Positions 1-6,514 are shown, counted from the first letter of the stretch. The stretch is 8,878 bases of DNA from Alphaproteobacteria bacterium (GCA_003250275.1 QKGW01000357.1:1-8878), one strand, 5' to 3'. Notes: a model not told the origin generated them from the sequence alone. Program-made: numbers and translations.

Positions 1-1393
1 CGAGGTCGAAGCCGGTCTCACGCCCGACCGAGCGCGAAAGCCCGGCGCCGCGCGGGTCCTGCGCGAGGGTGCAGGTCGCGAGGTTGGCGGGCGCGCCGTC
101 GGGGCAGACCACGCCGGTGACGCGGCTCGACGCCTCGCCCGCGCCCGCCGCCGCGGCGGAAGCGGCGGTGCCGTTCGCACCGAGCATCCGGGCGCGCACG
201 GTGAAGTCGATCACGTCGGCGGCGCCGCTCGGGCCCGCGCCCGCGGCGGCGGCGCGCAGGTCGTTGACGTAGCGGTTGGTCACCAGCATCGGCAGCATCG
301 CGCCCGCGTCGCCCTCGCCGAGGAACGGCGCGTAGGCGAGCATTCCGGTCGCGCCCTCGGTCTGGCCGCCGCCGAAGATCTGGCCCATCGTCAGCACGCA
401 GCTCACCGCCATGCCGCCGCGGTCGACCGCGACGAAGCCGGTCGCTCCCTCGCCCGCCGGGGTGGCGGGCACGGTGCGCGCCGCCGCCGGAGTCTCGGTC
501 TCGTCGGCGCGCTTCCACGCCGCCGCCGCCGCCGCGCCGGGGAACGGTGCGGGCGGGAAGAACGCGGTCTCGTTGTCGAAGTCCACGGTCACCGGATCGG
601 CGACCTTCGCCGCATAGCCGCGCAGCGCCGCGCGGCGGGCCCCGGCCTGCTCGGGGTTGGCGTCGGCGATCAGCGCGCCGAGGCCGCCGGCGTAGGCGTC
701 GCCCGCGCCCTTCATCCGAAGGCTGGTGAACGCGCCGGCGAGGCGCGGCTGGGTGATCGTCTCGCCCTCACGCAGCAGCCGCCCGTTGGGCGCGAACACG
801 GTGCGCGCCTCGACACCGAGGCTCGCCGGCCCGCCCAGGGTTTCGAGATCGCGGGCGAGCGCGCGCGACACCGGGTGGCCGAAGCGCGCGAGGTTCTCGG
901 GTTGCGTCAGAATCTGCTGCCAGCGCAGCGTGCCCGAGGCCGCGTGCAGCGCGTAGAGCCCGCGCGGCAGGCCGGGGGTGAAGCCGCCGCCGGGCAGCGC
1001 CTCTGGCATGAACGTGTAAACCCGCACAGATTTATCCTTGGGGATGCGGGTGAGGCAGACGCCGCCGCCGAGCCAGCCCGCTCGCGACGGCAGGGTCACG
1101 GTGAGGGTCGCGGCCATCGCCACCGCGGCGTCGGCGGCGGTGCCGCCGGCGGAAAGAACGTCCTCCCCGACCAGGGCCGCGCGCGGTTCCTCGGCGGAAA
1201 CGAAGCCCGCGAAACCGGAGACGTAGCCGACCACGCCCTCTGCGGGCTTCTCCGGGTCGCACCCCGCGAGACCCGCCGCGACGGCGGCGATCACGGTCCA
1301 GGCAAGCGCGGTTTGACCGCCGCGCGCCAGAAGGTTAGCCTTTCGCCCGCGGCCGGTGCCGTGGGCAGGAGTATCGGAGATCAAGGTGCGCAT
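1..1393 (-). CDS. ggt: gamma-glutamyltransferase-like lipoprotein, C-terminus cut by window edge
   Basis: About 464 codons are open, with no stop before the left edge. The protein resembles gamma-glutamyltransferases (Ntn-hydrolase fold), which cleave gamma-glutamyl bonds such as those of glutathione in the periplasm. Residues 33-45 form a short hydrophobic segment ending in a lipobox, LAGC, with Cys45 followed by Asp, so a lipid anchor is likely. The family's N-terminal signature appears as GGTAADAAVAMAATL followed by GWLGGGVCL. The small-subunit start appears near residue 318 as ATGFVAVDRGGMAVS, then IFGGG. Aligned without gaps to the E. coli enzyme, the first Thr of TTH is Ala317 here, with Thr318 next to it, so activity is uncertain. 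Ala- and Gly-rich insertions and a loose GPSGA where GSPGG is usual also mark it as divergent. The start at 1393 gives a long 45-residue leader with a weak GGAAG ribosome site. Family is fairly sure; function is not. Confidence 0.8.
   Translation of the reverse strand, partial: MRTLISDTPAHGTGRGRKANLLARGGQTALAWTVIAAVAAGLAGCDPEKPAEGVVGYVSGFAGFVSAEEPRAALVGEDVLSAGGTAADAAVAMAATLTVTLPSRAGWLGGGVCLTRIPKDKSVRVYTFMPEALPGGGFTPGLPRGLYALHAASGTLRWQQILTQPENLARFGHPVSRALARDLETLGGPASLGVEARTVFAPNGRLLREGETITQPRLAGAFTSLRMKGAGDAYAGGLGALIADANPEQAGARRAALRGYAAKVADPVTVDFDNETAFFPPAPFPGAAAAAAWKRADETETPAAARTVPATPAGEGATGFVAVDRGGMAVSCVLTMGQIFGGGQTEGATGMLAYAPFLGEGDAGAMLPMLVTNRYVNDLRAAAAGAGPSGAADVIDFTVRARMLGANGTAASAAAAGAGEASSRVTGVVCPDGAPANLATCTLAQDPRGAGLSRSVGRETGFDL
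1313..1341 (+). promoter_or_regulatory. possible sigma-70 promoter for the M48-dsbA operon
   Basis: TTGACC at 1313-1318 matches five of six bases of a -35 box. With a 17-base spacer the -10 would be TAGCCT at 1336-1341, a poor match. It would start transcription about 45 bases before the M48 start codon, inside the opposing gamma-glutamyltransferase gene. There is no intergenic space, so a promoter within that gene is expected, but this particular site is only a candidate. Confidence 0.3.
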
Positions 1394-2765
1394 GAGGCTT
1401 CCGGCTTTGGTGGTGGCTGTGTTCGCGTGGGCGGCGGTTTCCGTGGCCGCGCCGACCCCGGCGCGTGCGGGAATCTCGCTGATCCGCGACGCGGAAATCG
1501 AAAATACCATCCAAGAGTTCGCCACGCCACTGCTCCGCGCGGCCGACCTCGACCCCGCGGCGCTCAAGATCCATCTGGTCAAGGATACCTCGCTCAACGC
1601 CTTCGTCACCCACGGGATGAACCTCTTCATCCACACCGGGCTGCTGATGCGGGCGGAGGACCCCTCCGAGGTGATGGGGGTGATGGCGCACGAATTCGGC
1701 CACATCGTCGGCGGCCACATCATTTTGCGCGAACAGCAGATCGAGGCGACGCAGCGCAACCTCTGGCTCTCCTACGCGCTCGGCGCGGCGGCGGCGCTCG
1801 CCTCGGGCAGCAGCGACGCGTTCGTCGGCGTCACCCTCGGGGTGCAGAGCGGGATGCTCGAAAACCTCATGGCGTTTACCCGCGGCGAGGAGAACCAGGC
1901 CGATCAGGCCGGGCTCGAATACCTCGACGACGTCGGAGTCTCCGCCGCCGGGCTGCTGAAGTTCATGCGCGTGCTCGAAAACCAGGAACTCCTGGTGACG
2001 GCGCGGCAAGACCCCTACATGCGCACCCACCCGCTCACCCGCGACCGCGTCGCCTTCGTCGAGAACCACGTCAAGAATTCGACGATTCCGCCCGGCGCCT
2101 TCCCCGACAAGTGGAAGCTCGAATACGCGCGGGTGCGGGCAAAGCTCTACGGCTTCCTCGAACCGCCGCCGCGCACGCTGCAGCGCTATCCGGAGAGCGA
2201 CGCCTCGATCCCGGCGCGCTACGGCCGTGCGATCGCCTTCTACCGCCAGGCCGACACCGCGCACGCGGTGAGCCTGATCGACGCGCTCCTCCGCGATGTG
2301 CCGAACGACCCCTACTTCTACGAACTCAAGGGGCAGGTGCTCTACGAGAGCGGCGACGCCGACGCCGCGGTCGCGCCCTATCGCGCCGCCGTGCGCCTGC
2401 TGCCCCATGCCGCGCAGTTGCAGCTCGGTCTCGCCCGCGCGCTGATCGCCCGCGGCAACGATGCCGACTACAAGGAAGCCGAGGCCGCGCTCGAACAGGC
2501 CTTGCGCGACGAGCCGGAAGGCGCTTCATACTGGAGGCAGCTCGCGATCGCGCGCGGCCGCGAAGGCAACGAGCCGGGCGCCGCCTACGCGATGGCGGAG
2601 TACGCGCTGCGCTCGGGCCGCAACGCGGAGGCGAAGTTCCACGCCGGCAAGGCGGTGCAGCTTCTCCCCGCCGGGTCGCCGTCGCGGCTGCGCGCCGAAG
2701 ACATCAAGGCCGAGGCCGAGCGCCGGCTCGACCTCGCAAGGAAAGAAAAAGAGAAGAACCGTTGA
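1392..2765 (+). CDS. secreted M48-family zinc metalloprotease with TPR repeats (BepA-like)
   Basis: 457 residues, close to E. coli BepA (487). Residues 1-26 form a signal peptide ending ARA before Gly27. The M48 domain carries the zinc site HEFGH at 100-104 (His100, Glu101, His104), extended by a further His109, and the third ligand Glu167 in ENQAD (167-171). From about residue 275 to 435 the chain is helical and repetitive (for example DPYFYELKGQVLYESGD), typical of TPR repeats, and ends in a Lys/Glu-rich tail. BepA-type proteins act in the periplasm on stalled outer-membrane proteins such as LptD, either degrading or helping to assemble them; that role is inferred here from architecture. 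I chose ATG 1392 over GTG 1356 because it begins the signal peptide directly and has AAGG just upstream. It lies 22 bases before the DsbA-like gene, so the two are probably co-transcribed. Confidence 0.9.
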   Translation: MRLPALVVAVFAWAAVSVAAPTPARAGISLIRDAEIENTIQEFATPLLRAADLDPAALKIHLVKDTSLNAFVTHGMNLFIHTGLLMRAEDPSEVMGVMAHEFGHIVGGHIILREQQIEATQRNLWLSYALGAAAALASGSSDAFVGVTLGVQSGMLENLMAFTRGEENQADQAGLEYLDDVGVSAAGLLKFMRVLENQELLVTARQDPYMRTHPLTRDRVAFVENHVKNSTIPPGAFPDKWKLEYARVRAKLYGFLEPPPRTLQRYPESDASIPARYGRAIAFYRQADTAHAVSLIDALLRDVPNDPYFYELKGQVLYESGDADAAVAPYRAAVRLLPHAAQLQLGLARALIARGNDADYKEAEAALEQALRDEPEGASYWRQLAIARGREGNEPGAAYAMAEYALRSGRNAEAKFHAGKAVQLLPAGSPSRLRAEDIKAEAERRLDLARKEKEKNR

Positions 2766-2787
2766 ACCCTTACCGCAAGGATCGACC

Positions 2788-3540
2788 ATGACCCGTGCTC
2801 TCCGCCGTGCCGCTCTGATCGGATGCCTCTGCCTTCCGTTCGCCGCTCCCGCCCTCGCCGAGGAACCGCCGCTCACCGAGGCGCAGGCCAAGGCGATGCG
2901 CGAAATCGTGCGGCAGACCCTGGTCGAGAACCCGGAAATCCTCGCCGAGGCGATGCAGGCGCTCCAGACCAAGCGGGTCGAGGCGGCGCAGGCGGCGCAG
3001 AAGGCGGCGATCCGCGAGAACCAGAGTCAGATGGTGCACGCCGACGATCCGTTCCTCGGGCCGAAGTCGGCCAAGGTCGCGGTGGTTGAGTTCTTCGACT
3101 ACAACTGCGGCTACTGCCGCGCCGCCTTCCCCGACCTGCGCGAGACGATCAAGGATCAGCCCGACGCGCGCCTGGTGGTGAAGGACCTGCCGGTGCTCGG
3201 GCCGGAGAGCGTCGCGGTGTCGCGCCTCGCGCTCGCCGCACGCAAGCAGGGCAAGTACATCGAATACCACGCCGCGCTGATGACCACGCGCGCGCGCCTC
3301 GACGAGCCGACCGCGCTCAACGTCGCGAAGGAACTCAAGCTCGACGTCGAGAAATTGAAGACCGACGCGCAGAGCAAGGAGGTCGACGAGACCATCGCCC
3401 GCAACCACGCCCTCGCGGAGTCCCTCGGCATCAACGGCACGCCGAGCTTCGTCGTCGGTGACACGCTGATCCCCGGCCGGGTCGGCCCTGAGACCCTGGT
3501 CAAGGCGATCGCGGACGCGCGCAAGCTCGCCAAGAACTGA
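2788..3540 (+). CDS. periplasmic DsbA/ScsC-family thiol-disulfide oxidoreductase
   Basis: 250 residues. A signal peptide ends ALA at residue 24. Residues 25-90 are predicted helical and rich in Gln, Ala and Glu, resembling the N-terminal oligomerisation stalk of ScsC-type proteins. A thioredoxin fold follows: Cys107-Gly-Tyr-Cys110 is the redox pair, preceded by VVEFFDYN, and Thr218-Pro219 is the cis-proline loop (NGTPSFVVG). CGYC rather than DsbA's CPHC, together with the stalk, suggests a disulfide isomerase or reductase as readily as an oxidase. No DsbB or DsbD partner is in view. The start ATG has GCAAGG seven bases upstream. It follows the M48 protease gene by 22 bases, and the pairing suggests shared envelope protein quality control. 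It is followed by a strong hairpin. Family assignment is secure; the redox direction is not. Confidence 0.9.
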   Translation: MTRALRRAALIGCLCLPFAAPALAEEPPLTEAQAKAMREIVRQTLVENPEILAEAMQALQTKRVEAAQAAQKAAIRENQSQMVHADDPFLGPKSAKVAVVEFFDYNCGYCRAAFPDLRETIKDQPDARLVVKDLPVLGPESVAVSRLALAARKQGKYIEYHAALMTTRARLDEPTALNVAKELKLDVEKLKTDAQSKEVDETIARNHALAESLGINGTPSFVVGDTLIPGRVGPETLVKAIADARKLAKN

Positions 3541-3557
3541 GCCGCGGCGCAAACGGC

Positions 3558-3588
3558 AACGGCCCCGAGGTCATCCCTCGGGGCCGTT
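3558..3588. terminator. bidirectional terminator between dsbA-like and hook genes
   Basis: A perfect 13-bp stem, AACGGCCCCGAGG with its complement, encloses the 5-base loop TCATC. It sits in the 63-base gap between two convergent genes, where a shared terminator is expected. The downstream T-run is short on both strands, so the hairpin rather than a U-tract would do most of the work. Confidence 0.8.
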
Positions 3589-3603
3589 CGCGTTTCGCGG
3601 CGA

Positions 3604-4854
3604 TCAGCGTTTGATGCCGACCGCGGTCTGCATCATCTCGTCGACGGTGCGGAAGTTGGTGGAGGCCATGGTGTAGGCCTTCTGCACCATCATCATCCGG
3701 GTGAACTCGTCGGCCATGTCGACGTTCGAGGACTCGAGGCTGCCGACGACGATCGAGGTGCCGTCCGCCTGGGTTTCGAGGTCGCGGATGCTCGCCGGGC
3801 CGGAACCGTCGGTCTCGCGGAAGAGGTTGCCGGACACCGCTTCGAGGCTGTTGGGCGCGGTGAACTCGCCGATCGCGAGCTTGTAGAGCGGACGGTTGCG
3901 GCCGTTGGTGTAGCTGCCCCAGAGCACGCCGTTCTCGTCGAAGCTCTCGTCGTAGAGGCGGCCCGCCTCGTTGCCGTCCTGCCAGGTGCGGTAGATCACC
4001 TTGGCGTCGGCGTACTGTTCCATGTCGGTGAGATCGACCGAGATCGTGCTCGACGAGCCGTCGTCCCAAGTGATCGGCACCGACACCGGGGTCTGCGGTT
4101 CGAGTTCCTTGCCCGCGCCCGAGAAGGTCACGGTGGTGGTGCCGAGGAGCGCCGGATCGACGGTGCCGCCGCCGACGGCGAAATCCACCGTCCAGGTGTT
4201 GGCCGCGGTCTTGGTCCAGGTGTAGTTGAGCGACTGCGCGTTCCACGCCTGATCGTAGACCGTGCCCTGGAGGGTCACGCTCTCGCCGATCGGCAGGTTG
4301 GAGGGCACGTTCGCCGCCATCAGCGCCTGGGTGGTCGCGGTGCCGTCGATCTCGTCGAGCGCGAACGAGCGCATCGGCACGAGGCTGTTGGCGCCGGTGC
4401 CGACGGTGTTGAAGTTGCCGTTCTCGTCCGCCGCCCAGCCGAGCACGTACTGGCCGCCGGCGGTGGTGTAGAACGACTGCTGGGTGCCGTTGCCGACGTC
4501 GACGTAGCGCTGCTGCAACGAGCCGTCGCGGGTGTACATCACCTCGCCCTTGCCGCCGAAGTCGCGCGACACCAGGAAGAAGCCGTCGCCGTTGAGCGCG
4601 AGGTCGTCGGCGCGCCCGGTGGCGACCACCAGCCCCTGCCCCCACACCTCGCGGCGGTCGACCGACTGCACGCCCATGCGCTCGCGCCCGGCGGCGGTGC
4701 CGCGCTGCGCGGTGAGCAGCGTCTGGAACAGCGTGTCCTCGCGCTTGTAGGCGGTGGTGTTGACGTTGGCGATGTTGTTGCTGACCGTCTGCATACCCTG
4801 GCTTTGCGCCATCATCGCAAGCGAGCTGCAGTTCAGTGCACCGATCAGACTCAT
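3604..4854 (-). CDS. flgE: flagellar hook protein, FlgE type
   Basis: 416 residues, the usual size for FlgE, which polymerises into the hook joining the basal body to the filament after export by the flagellar type III apparatus. The N-terminal rod/hook signature is SNNIANVNTTAYK (25-37). ALNGDGFF (86-93) and YTRDGSL (107-113) are typical of the FlgE/F/G family. The C-terminal helix begins GSLESSNVDMADEF and ends VGIKR. A large Thr/Gly/Asp-rich middle (about 140-340) is the surface domain that marks hook rather than rod proteins. Both terminal helices are unusually rich in methionine: seven in the last 39 residues, and Met14, Met15 and Met21 near the start. The start has GAGGA seven bases upstream and lies about 28 bases after a predicted sigma-54 transcription start. 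No other flagellar gene is in the window; a second hook-like paralogue elsewhere in the genome is possible. Confidence 0.85.
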   Translation of the reverse strand: MSLIGALNCSSLAMMAQSQGMQTVSNNIANVNTTAYKREDTLFQTLLTAQRGTAAGRERMGVQSVDRREVWGQGLVVATGRADDLALNGDGFFLVSRDFGGKGEVMYTRDGSLQQRYVDVGNGTQQSFYTTAGGQYVLGWAADENGNFNTVGTGANSLVPMRSFALDEIDGTATTQALMAANVPSNLPIGESVTLQGTVYDQAWNAQSLNYTWTKTAANTWTVDFAVGGGTVDPALLGTTTVTFSGAGKELEPQTPVSVPITWDDGSSSTISVDLTDMEQYADAKVIYRTWQDGNEAGRLYDESFDENGVLWGSYTNGRNRPLYKLAIGEFTAPNSLEAVSGNLFRETDGSGPASIRDLETQADGTSIVVGSLESSNVDMADEFTRMMMVQKAYTMASTNFRTVDEMMQTAVGIKR

Positions 4855-4893
4855 GGTCGCGTCCTCAGATGAGAAAATCCCGAGAACTTGTCC

Positions 4894-4908
4894 GCAAGCC
4901 TCATGCCA
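4894..4908 (-). promoter_or_regulatory. sigma-54 promoter of the hook gene
   Basis: On the minus strand the sequence is TGGCATG, four bases, then TTGC. This matches the sigma-54 pattern TGGCACG-N4-TTGC with one change and exact spacing. Counting from the GC of the -12 element gives a start near 4882 and a 28-base leader containing the ribosome site. Sigma-54 control of hook genes is known in Caulobacter, which supports the call. Confidence 0.8.
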
Positions 4909-4958
4909 ATCGCACGACGCTGAAATTCAACGATTTTATCTGGGAGGACGTGCCGGAT

Positions 4959-4973
4959 CGGCAGTTTCTGCCG
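4959..4973. repeat. palindrome CGGCA-N5-TGCCG, candidate enhancer site 1
   Basis: A perfect 5-bp-arm palindrome; the innermost spacer bases also pair, giving CGGCAG-AAA-CTGCCG on the minus strand. Its centre is about 84 bases upstream of the predicted sigma-54 start. A second copy of the same arms and spacing lies 24 bases further up. The placement resembles the enhancer (ftr) sites bound by FlbD-type activators in Caulobacter. A short hairpin in RNA is the alternative reading. Confidence 0.5.
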
Positions 4974-4976
4974 GGG

Positions 4977-5003
4977 CCCGGGCGGCATTTCCTGCCGCCC
5001 GGG
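4977..5003. repeat. 11-bp-arm palindrome, candidate enhancer site 2 or decarboxylase terminator
   Basis: CCCGGGCGGCA and its exact complement flank five bases. The inner 15 bases (4983-4997) share the CGGCA-N5-TGCCG form of the neighbouring palindrome. It lies 26 bases after the decarboxylase stop, so it could serve as that gene's terminator, although no T-run follows on the minus strand. It is also centred about 108 bases upstream of the hook gene's sigma-54 start. Both roles are possible. Confidence 0.55.
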
Positions 5004-5028
5004 AAGACTCGAAGAGCCGAAACCGGCC

Positions 5029-6159
5029 TTAGATGCAGTACTGCTTCAGCGGCTCGAAGCCGTTGAAGTTCACCGACGCGTAGGACGTGGTGTAGGCGCC
5101 GGCCGCGTGGAACAGGACCTTGTCGCCCGGCTCCAGGTTCACCGGCAGGCAGTAGCCCGCCTTGTCGTAGATCACGTCGACGGAGTCGCAGGTCGGACCC
5201 GCGAGGATCACCGGCGCGGTCTCTTCGCCGTCGCGGTCGGTGGTGACGCGATACTTGATCGCCTCGTCCATGGTCTCGGCAAGGCCGTTGAAGCGGCCGA
5301 CGTCGAGGAACACCCAGCGGCGGTCTTCGTCGTAGGACTTCTTCGAAACCAGAACCACCTCGGACTGCAGGATGCCGGAGTCGCCGACCATCGAACGGCC
5401 GGGCTCGATCATCAGCGCCGGGATGCGGTTGCCGAAGTGGTTGGTCACCGCGTGCATCACCGCGTTGGCGTAGGCCGGCAAGCCCTCGACCTCGTCGAGG
5501 TACTGCGCCGGGAAGCCGCCGCCCAGGTTCACCGCCTTGAGCTCGATGCCGCGCTCCTGCAGCGAGGAGAACAGCATCGCGACGCGCGACATCGCGACGT
5601 CCCACTGGTCGAGCGCGGTCTGCTGCGAGCCGACGTGGAAGGACACGCCGTAGGGGTCGAGACCGAGCTCACGCGCCTCGGTGAGGAGGTCGGCGGCCAT
5701 CTCGACGGCGCAGCCGAACTTCTTGCTCAGCGGCCACTGCGCGCCGGTGTTCTCGACGAGAATGCGGCAGTAGACGCGGCTGCCCGGGGCAGAGCGCGCG
5801 ATCTTGCGGAGTTCCTGCTCGGAGTCGATGGCGAACAGGCGAACCCCCCTCCCGAAGGCTTCCCGAATATCGGATTCCTTCTTGATGGTGTTGCCGAACG
5901 AGATGTTCGACGCATCGGCGCCGTTCGACAGGCAAAGGTCGATTTCCGGCAGGCTCGCGGTGTCGAAGGACGAACCCTCGGCGGCCAGCATCCGCACCAC
6001 TTCCGGCGCCGGATTGGCTTTCACCGCATAGTAGACCTGCGCGAGCGGCAAGTGCTCGCGAAGGTTGCGATAATTCTGACGAATGATCTCCAGGTCGACC
6101 ACCAGGCAGGGGGTGGGCGGGCGCTGCTGCTCCAGGAATTCACGGATACGTTCAGACAT
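5029..6159 (-). CDS. odc: ornithine (or ornithine/lysine) decarboxylase, PLP fold type III
   Basis: 376 residues. It makes putrescine (or cadaverine) in the cytoplasm by PLP-dependent decarboxylation and belongs to the alanine-racemase-fold group shared with eukaryotic ODC, not the large E. coli SpeC/SpeF type. Visible residues: Lys47 in YYAVKAN binds PLP; His175 in FHVGSQ; the glycine loop GGGFP (213-217) and EPGR (252-255) hold the phosphate; Cys324-Asp325 in GPTCDSVD supply the catalytic Cys and substrate-binding Asp from the partner subunit; the C-terminal YTTSY...NFNGF motif is typical. Length fits the family's short bacterial members. I chose ATG 6159 over the TTG three codons upstream because GGGGGA lies ten bases before the ATG and would be too close to the TTG. 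The long structured leader upstream suggests control by polyamine or ornithine level. Ornithine versus lysine preference cannot be settled from sequence alone. Confidence 0.92.
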   Translation of the reverse strand: MSERIREFLEQQRPPTPCLVVDLEIIRQNYRNLREHLPLAQVYYAVKANPAPEVVRMLAAEGSSFDTASLPEIDLCLSNGADASNISFGNTIKKESDIREAFGRGVRLFAIDSEQELRKIARSAPGSRVYCRILVENTGAQWPLSKKFGCAVEMAADLLTEARELGLDPYGVSFHVGSQQTALDQWDVAMSRVAMLFSSLQERGIELKAVNLGGGFPAQYLDEVEGLPAYANAVMHAVTNHFGNRIPALMIEPGRSMVGDSGILQSEVVLVSKKSYDEDRRWVFLDVGRFNGLAETMDEAIKYRVTTDRDGEETAPVILAGPTCDSVDVIYDKAGYCLPVNLEPGDKVLFHAAGAYTTSYASVNFNGFEPLKQYCI

Positions 6160-6514
6160 CTTCTTCAAGTCCCCCGTTCGAAGGACCAGGCCGGATCACA
6201 CGATCACATAGGCGCAGGTCATCGGATTAATCGGTCCAACGACATGTCCCCCAGGCAACCTGAGCCTGAAAGACACCCCGTAATTCTCGACCGGAAATCG
6301 CTGGGAGTGGGTGTAGAAGTCGCCCTGACCGCGGCACGGAAAATCCGACCCTCGGTTTTTCTTGCATGGCCTTGTTTAGGGGACCAACGCAAACTGCCTT
6401 GACGTACAATACGCAATACGGCGGGCGATATTCAGTTCCACCCCGAGCTTTCGCCCGGTCACGTGTCGTGCGTCGTTGCGTAGCCACCAAGGGTCAGAGG
6501 CACGTGCGCAAGGT
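6160..6514 (-). promoter_or_regulatory. long 5' leader of the decarboxylase, candidate speF-type regulatory RNA
   Basis: About 350 bases of lower-GC sequence separate a predicted start near 6514 from the ATG at 6159, with no convincing gene inside. A structured RNA named speF is known upstream of alphaproteobacterial ODC genes. I cannot test the match to its consensus, but position and gene context fit. Visible structure includes a 7-bp stem (6422-6428 with 6451-6457), a tandem 7-base repeat CAATACG (plus strand) at 6407-6420, and the minus-strand 7-mer GGGGGAC twice, once at the ribosome site (6169-6175) and once at 6246-6252. A complementary GGTCCCC lies at 6379-6385. Together these allow alternative pairings that could hide or free the ribosome site. 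A coding-like frame without a start codon also occupies 6196-6375. Confidence 0.55.
6422..6457 (-). repeat. inverted repeat, stem-loop in decarboxylase leader
   Basis: CGGGCGA and TCGCCCG form a perfect 7-bp stem around a 22-base loop, within the predicted transcribed leader. It is the clearest local stem in the 5' half of the leader. No T-run follows, so it is not a terminator. Confidence 0.5.

Noticed and set aside
1..1393. Clustered GCC/GGC trinucleotide runs as possible functional repeats
   Set aside because: They encode Ala/Gly-rich loops in a GC-rich gene and follow codon bias; no phased repeat unit is seen.
1335..2408. A 357-codon minus-strand open frame opposite the M48 gene
   Set aside because: It mirrors the M48 codons, has no recognisable domain and conflicts with two well-supported genes.
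875..2791. A very long plus-strand open frame overlapping the M48 gene and the opposite strand of the gamma-glutamyltransferase gene
   Set aside because: Its product is Arg/Gly/Ala-rich with no motif, and it is out of frame with the M48 protein, whose HEFGH and ENQAD motifs prove the other frame. It is a high-GC shadow.
5107..6402. A 431-codon plus-strand open frame opposite the decarboxylase
   Set aside because: It is antisense to a fully motif-supported PLP enzyme, and its composition (Val, His, Arg, Asp) is that expected of the complementary strand.
6227..6490. An 87-codon minus-strand frame through the decarboxylase leader, with an Arg-rich start containing RRTT, as in the E. coli SpeFL leader peptide
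   Set aside because: It starts at TTG without a ribosome site, its third positions show no G/C bias, and a four-residue match is easily chance. I prefer a non-coding leader.
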